A stretch of 34,043 nucleotides of DNA from UBA1737 sp964541525. GTDB taxonomy: Bacteria > Bacillota_I > Bacilli_A > ML615J-28 > CAG-313. The notes below the pieces were generated by a model. That model saw only the letters and a list, made by a program, of their open reading frames with translations, did no database searches and was not told where the DNA came from. The stretch's first letter is position 1. Every line of letters begins with the position of its first letter. Positions 33,255 to 34,043 of this stretch are shown here, one piece after another. The translations under genes and the position numbers were made by a program. Location of the stretch: positions 1 through 34,043 of the forward strand of contig CAZIQF010000020.1 in the NCBI GenBank assembly GCA_964541525.1. Direction: 5' to 3'.

Positions 33255-33289
33255 ATTTTGTAGTAAATTTTAGATATAAGTGGTATAAT
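33255..33289 (+). promoter_or_regulatory. Repeated promoter block, copy 2
   Basis: The same 17-base string as at 26344 (33255-33271), nine free bases, then TGGTATAAT (33281-33289). It lies 90 bases before the gene at 33380 and is its likely promoter. Confidence 0.65.
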
Positions 33290-33379
33290 TAGGTAAAACA
33301 TTTAATTAAGTGGAAAACTAAATATAGAATTTAGATTATGAAATATCATATGTTCTTTAGAGAAAGTGGTGATTAATTA

Positions 33380-33925
33380 ATGAAATTTAGCAAATATATA
33401 CGAATAAATATATTAATTACTGTGTTATATATATTTTTACTTATTATTGGAATTATTGGAATTTTTGCATATAAAGTTCCTAAAGCAGAAGATATAAAAA
33501 CAACGACCGGAATAATATTCGAATTTAAACAAAGAGACGGGAAATGGTACGATGTGGTATTTGGTGGAGCGACAGATAAATATTTTAATATTACTTTAAA
33601 TGATGATACTTTTTATGAGGCAACAGGCATATATTATGATAATATAGATAGAACTTTGTTTGATTTAATATCGAATGGTGATGAAATTACAATTAGATAT
33701 ATTAACAATGGATGGTCGGCACCTAATACAATAATTTCAATAACATATAAAGATGTTTGCTATCTTGAAGTAAATGATGTACTTGAAGACTTTGGAGAAA
33801 ATGATTTAATTGCAAAAGCAATATCCCCAGTGTTTATTGTTATTATAACTATAGCAACAGGTGTTCTATATTACTTAAATTATAGAACAAATAAACGAGG
33901 AAAAAATATTGCTATTAGGAAGTGA
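33380..33925 (+). CDS. Hypothetical protein with a membrane helix at each end
   Basis: 181 aa. An N-terminal helix (~10-31), an outer or inner soluble domain of ~110 residues with a YDVVFGGATDKYFNITLNDD strand pattern, and a C-terminal helix (~147-167) followed by a basic tail (NYRTNKRGKN). The soluble part looks like a small beta barrel of the DUF3592 type, which is a guess. GTGGTGAT lies ahead of the ATG. It ends in TGA; the next ORF starts 5 bases later. Confidence 0.65.
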   Translation: MKFSKYIRINILITVLYIFLLIIGIIGIFAYKVPKAEDIKTTTGIIFEFKQRDGKWYDVVFGGATDKYFNITLNDDTFYEATGIYYDNIDRTLFDLISNGDEITIRYINNGWSAPNTIISITYKDVCYLEVNDVLEDFGENDLIAKAISPVFIVIITIATGVLYYLNYRTNKRGKNIAIRK

Positions 33926-33930
33926 TATAT

Positions 33931-34043
33931 ATGAAAAATAACAAATTATTTAAAGAAGACATTAAGTCAATTATTAGAGTAATTATTATTGGCTTACTTG
34001 GCGTAGCTTTAAGTGTATTGTTTATTTGGTTATATATAAAATA
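33931..34043 (+). CDS. Hypothetical membrane protein, cut by the window end
   Basis: ATG 33931, with AGGAAGTGAT just upstream, opens a frame to the window edge (37 codons). It begins MKNNKLFKEDIKSIIRV and then has one membrane helix (~19-36). It is probably cotranscribed with the gene at 33380. Nothing more can be said. Confidence 0.5.
   Translation, partial: MKNNKLFKEDIKSIIRVIIIGLLGVALSVLFIWLYIK

Overview
The window is about 34 kb of very AT-rich bacterial DNA with Gram-positive (Bacillota) features: strong GGAGG-type ribosome sites, TTGACA/TATAAT promoters often with a TG just before the -10, rpsD with its own leader, ComK-like and SpoIIE-like proteins, and mnmG-rsmG-parA synteny. Tryptophan is TGG throughout, and several intact genes end in TGA (parA, the DUF951 gene, the phosphoesterase, the gene at 33380), so the standard bacterial code applies. 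An uncultured low-GC member of the Bacilli, near the Erysipelotrichales / RF39 / Acholeplasma-like branches, fits best. This placement is inference, not a measurement.

Layout. (1) 1-1120: the 3' end of a 5S rRNA followed by eleven tRNA genes (Val, Thr, Lys, Leu, Ala, Met, Ile-CAU, Ser, fMet, Asp, Phe) and a terminator, i.e. the tail of an rRNA operon. (2) 1140-1460: an intact promoter and ribosome site driving an 18-codon remnant that reads like the start of Cas9, plus a 40-residue Cys-rich ORF on the other strand. (3) 1556-5756: a ferredoxin-like protein and a two-domain nuclease (PD-(D/E)XK plus DUF2779), convergent with rimO. (4) 5902-12953: pduL; then a zinc-ribbon membrane protein, mnmG, rsmG, parA and a DUF951 gene in one tight run; then a SpoIIE-type phosphatase and a cysteine-less rhodanese. 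No parB follows parA. (5) 13040-15329: a PucR-type regulator and a C39-like peptidase. (6) 15431-19010: a sugar-type ABC ATPase, a ComK-like protein, pgk and tpiA in one run. (7) 19108-25789: a membrane/fibronectin protein, rpsD with a structured leader, a large surface lipoprotein phosphoesterase, and a cupin-M28-M42 peptidase operon. (8) 25978-26299: tmRNA.

(9) From the tmRNA to the end (26.3-34.0 kb) the character changes. Genes are small membrane proteins with no recognisable household role, several are broken by frameshifts and stops, and one protein resembles WapI-type immunity proteins. At 33176-33289 there is a decayed copy of the tmRNA 3' end followed by a hairpin and the same promoter block found just after the real tmRNA. 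The 26.3-33.2 kb stretch is therefore flanked by two tmRNA 3' ends, the classic mark of an element inserted at ssrA. No integrase remains in the window.

The strongest leads are the ssrA island, the Cas9-like remnant with intact expression signals, the ComK-like gene overlapping pgk, and the WapI-like two-part protein inside the island.
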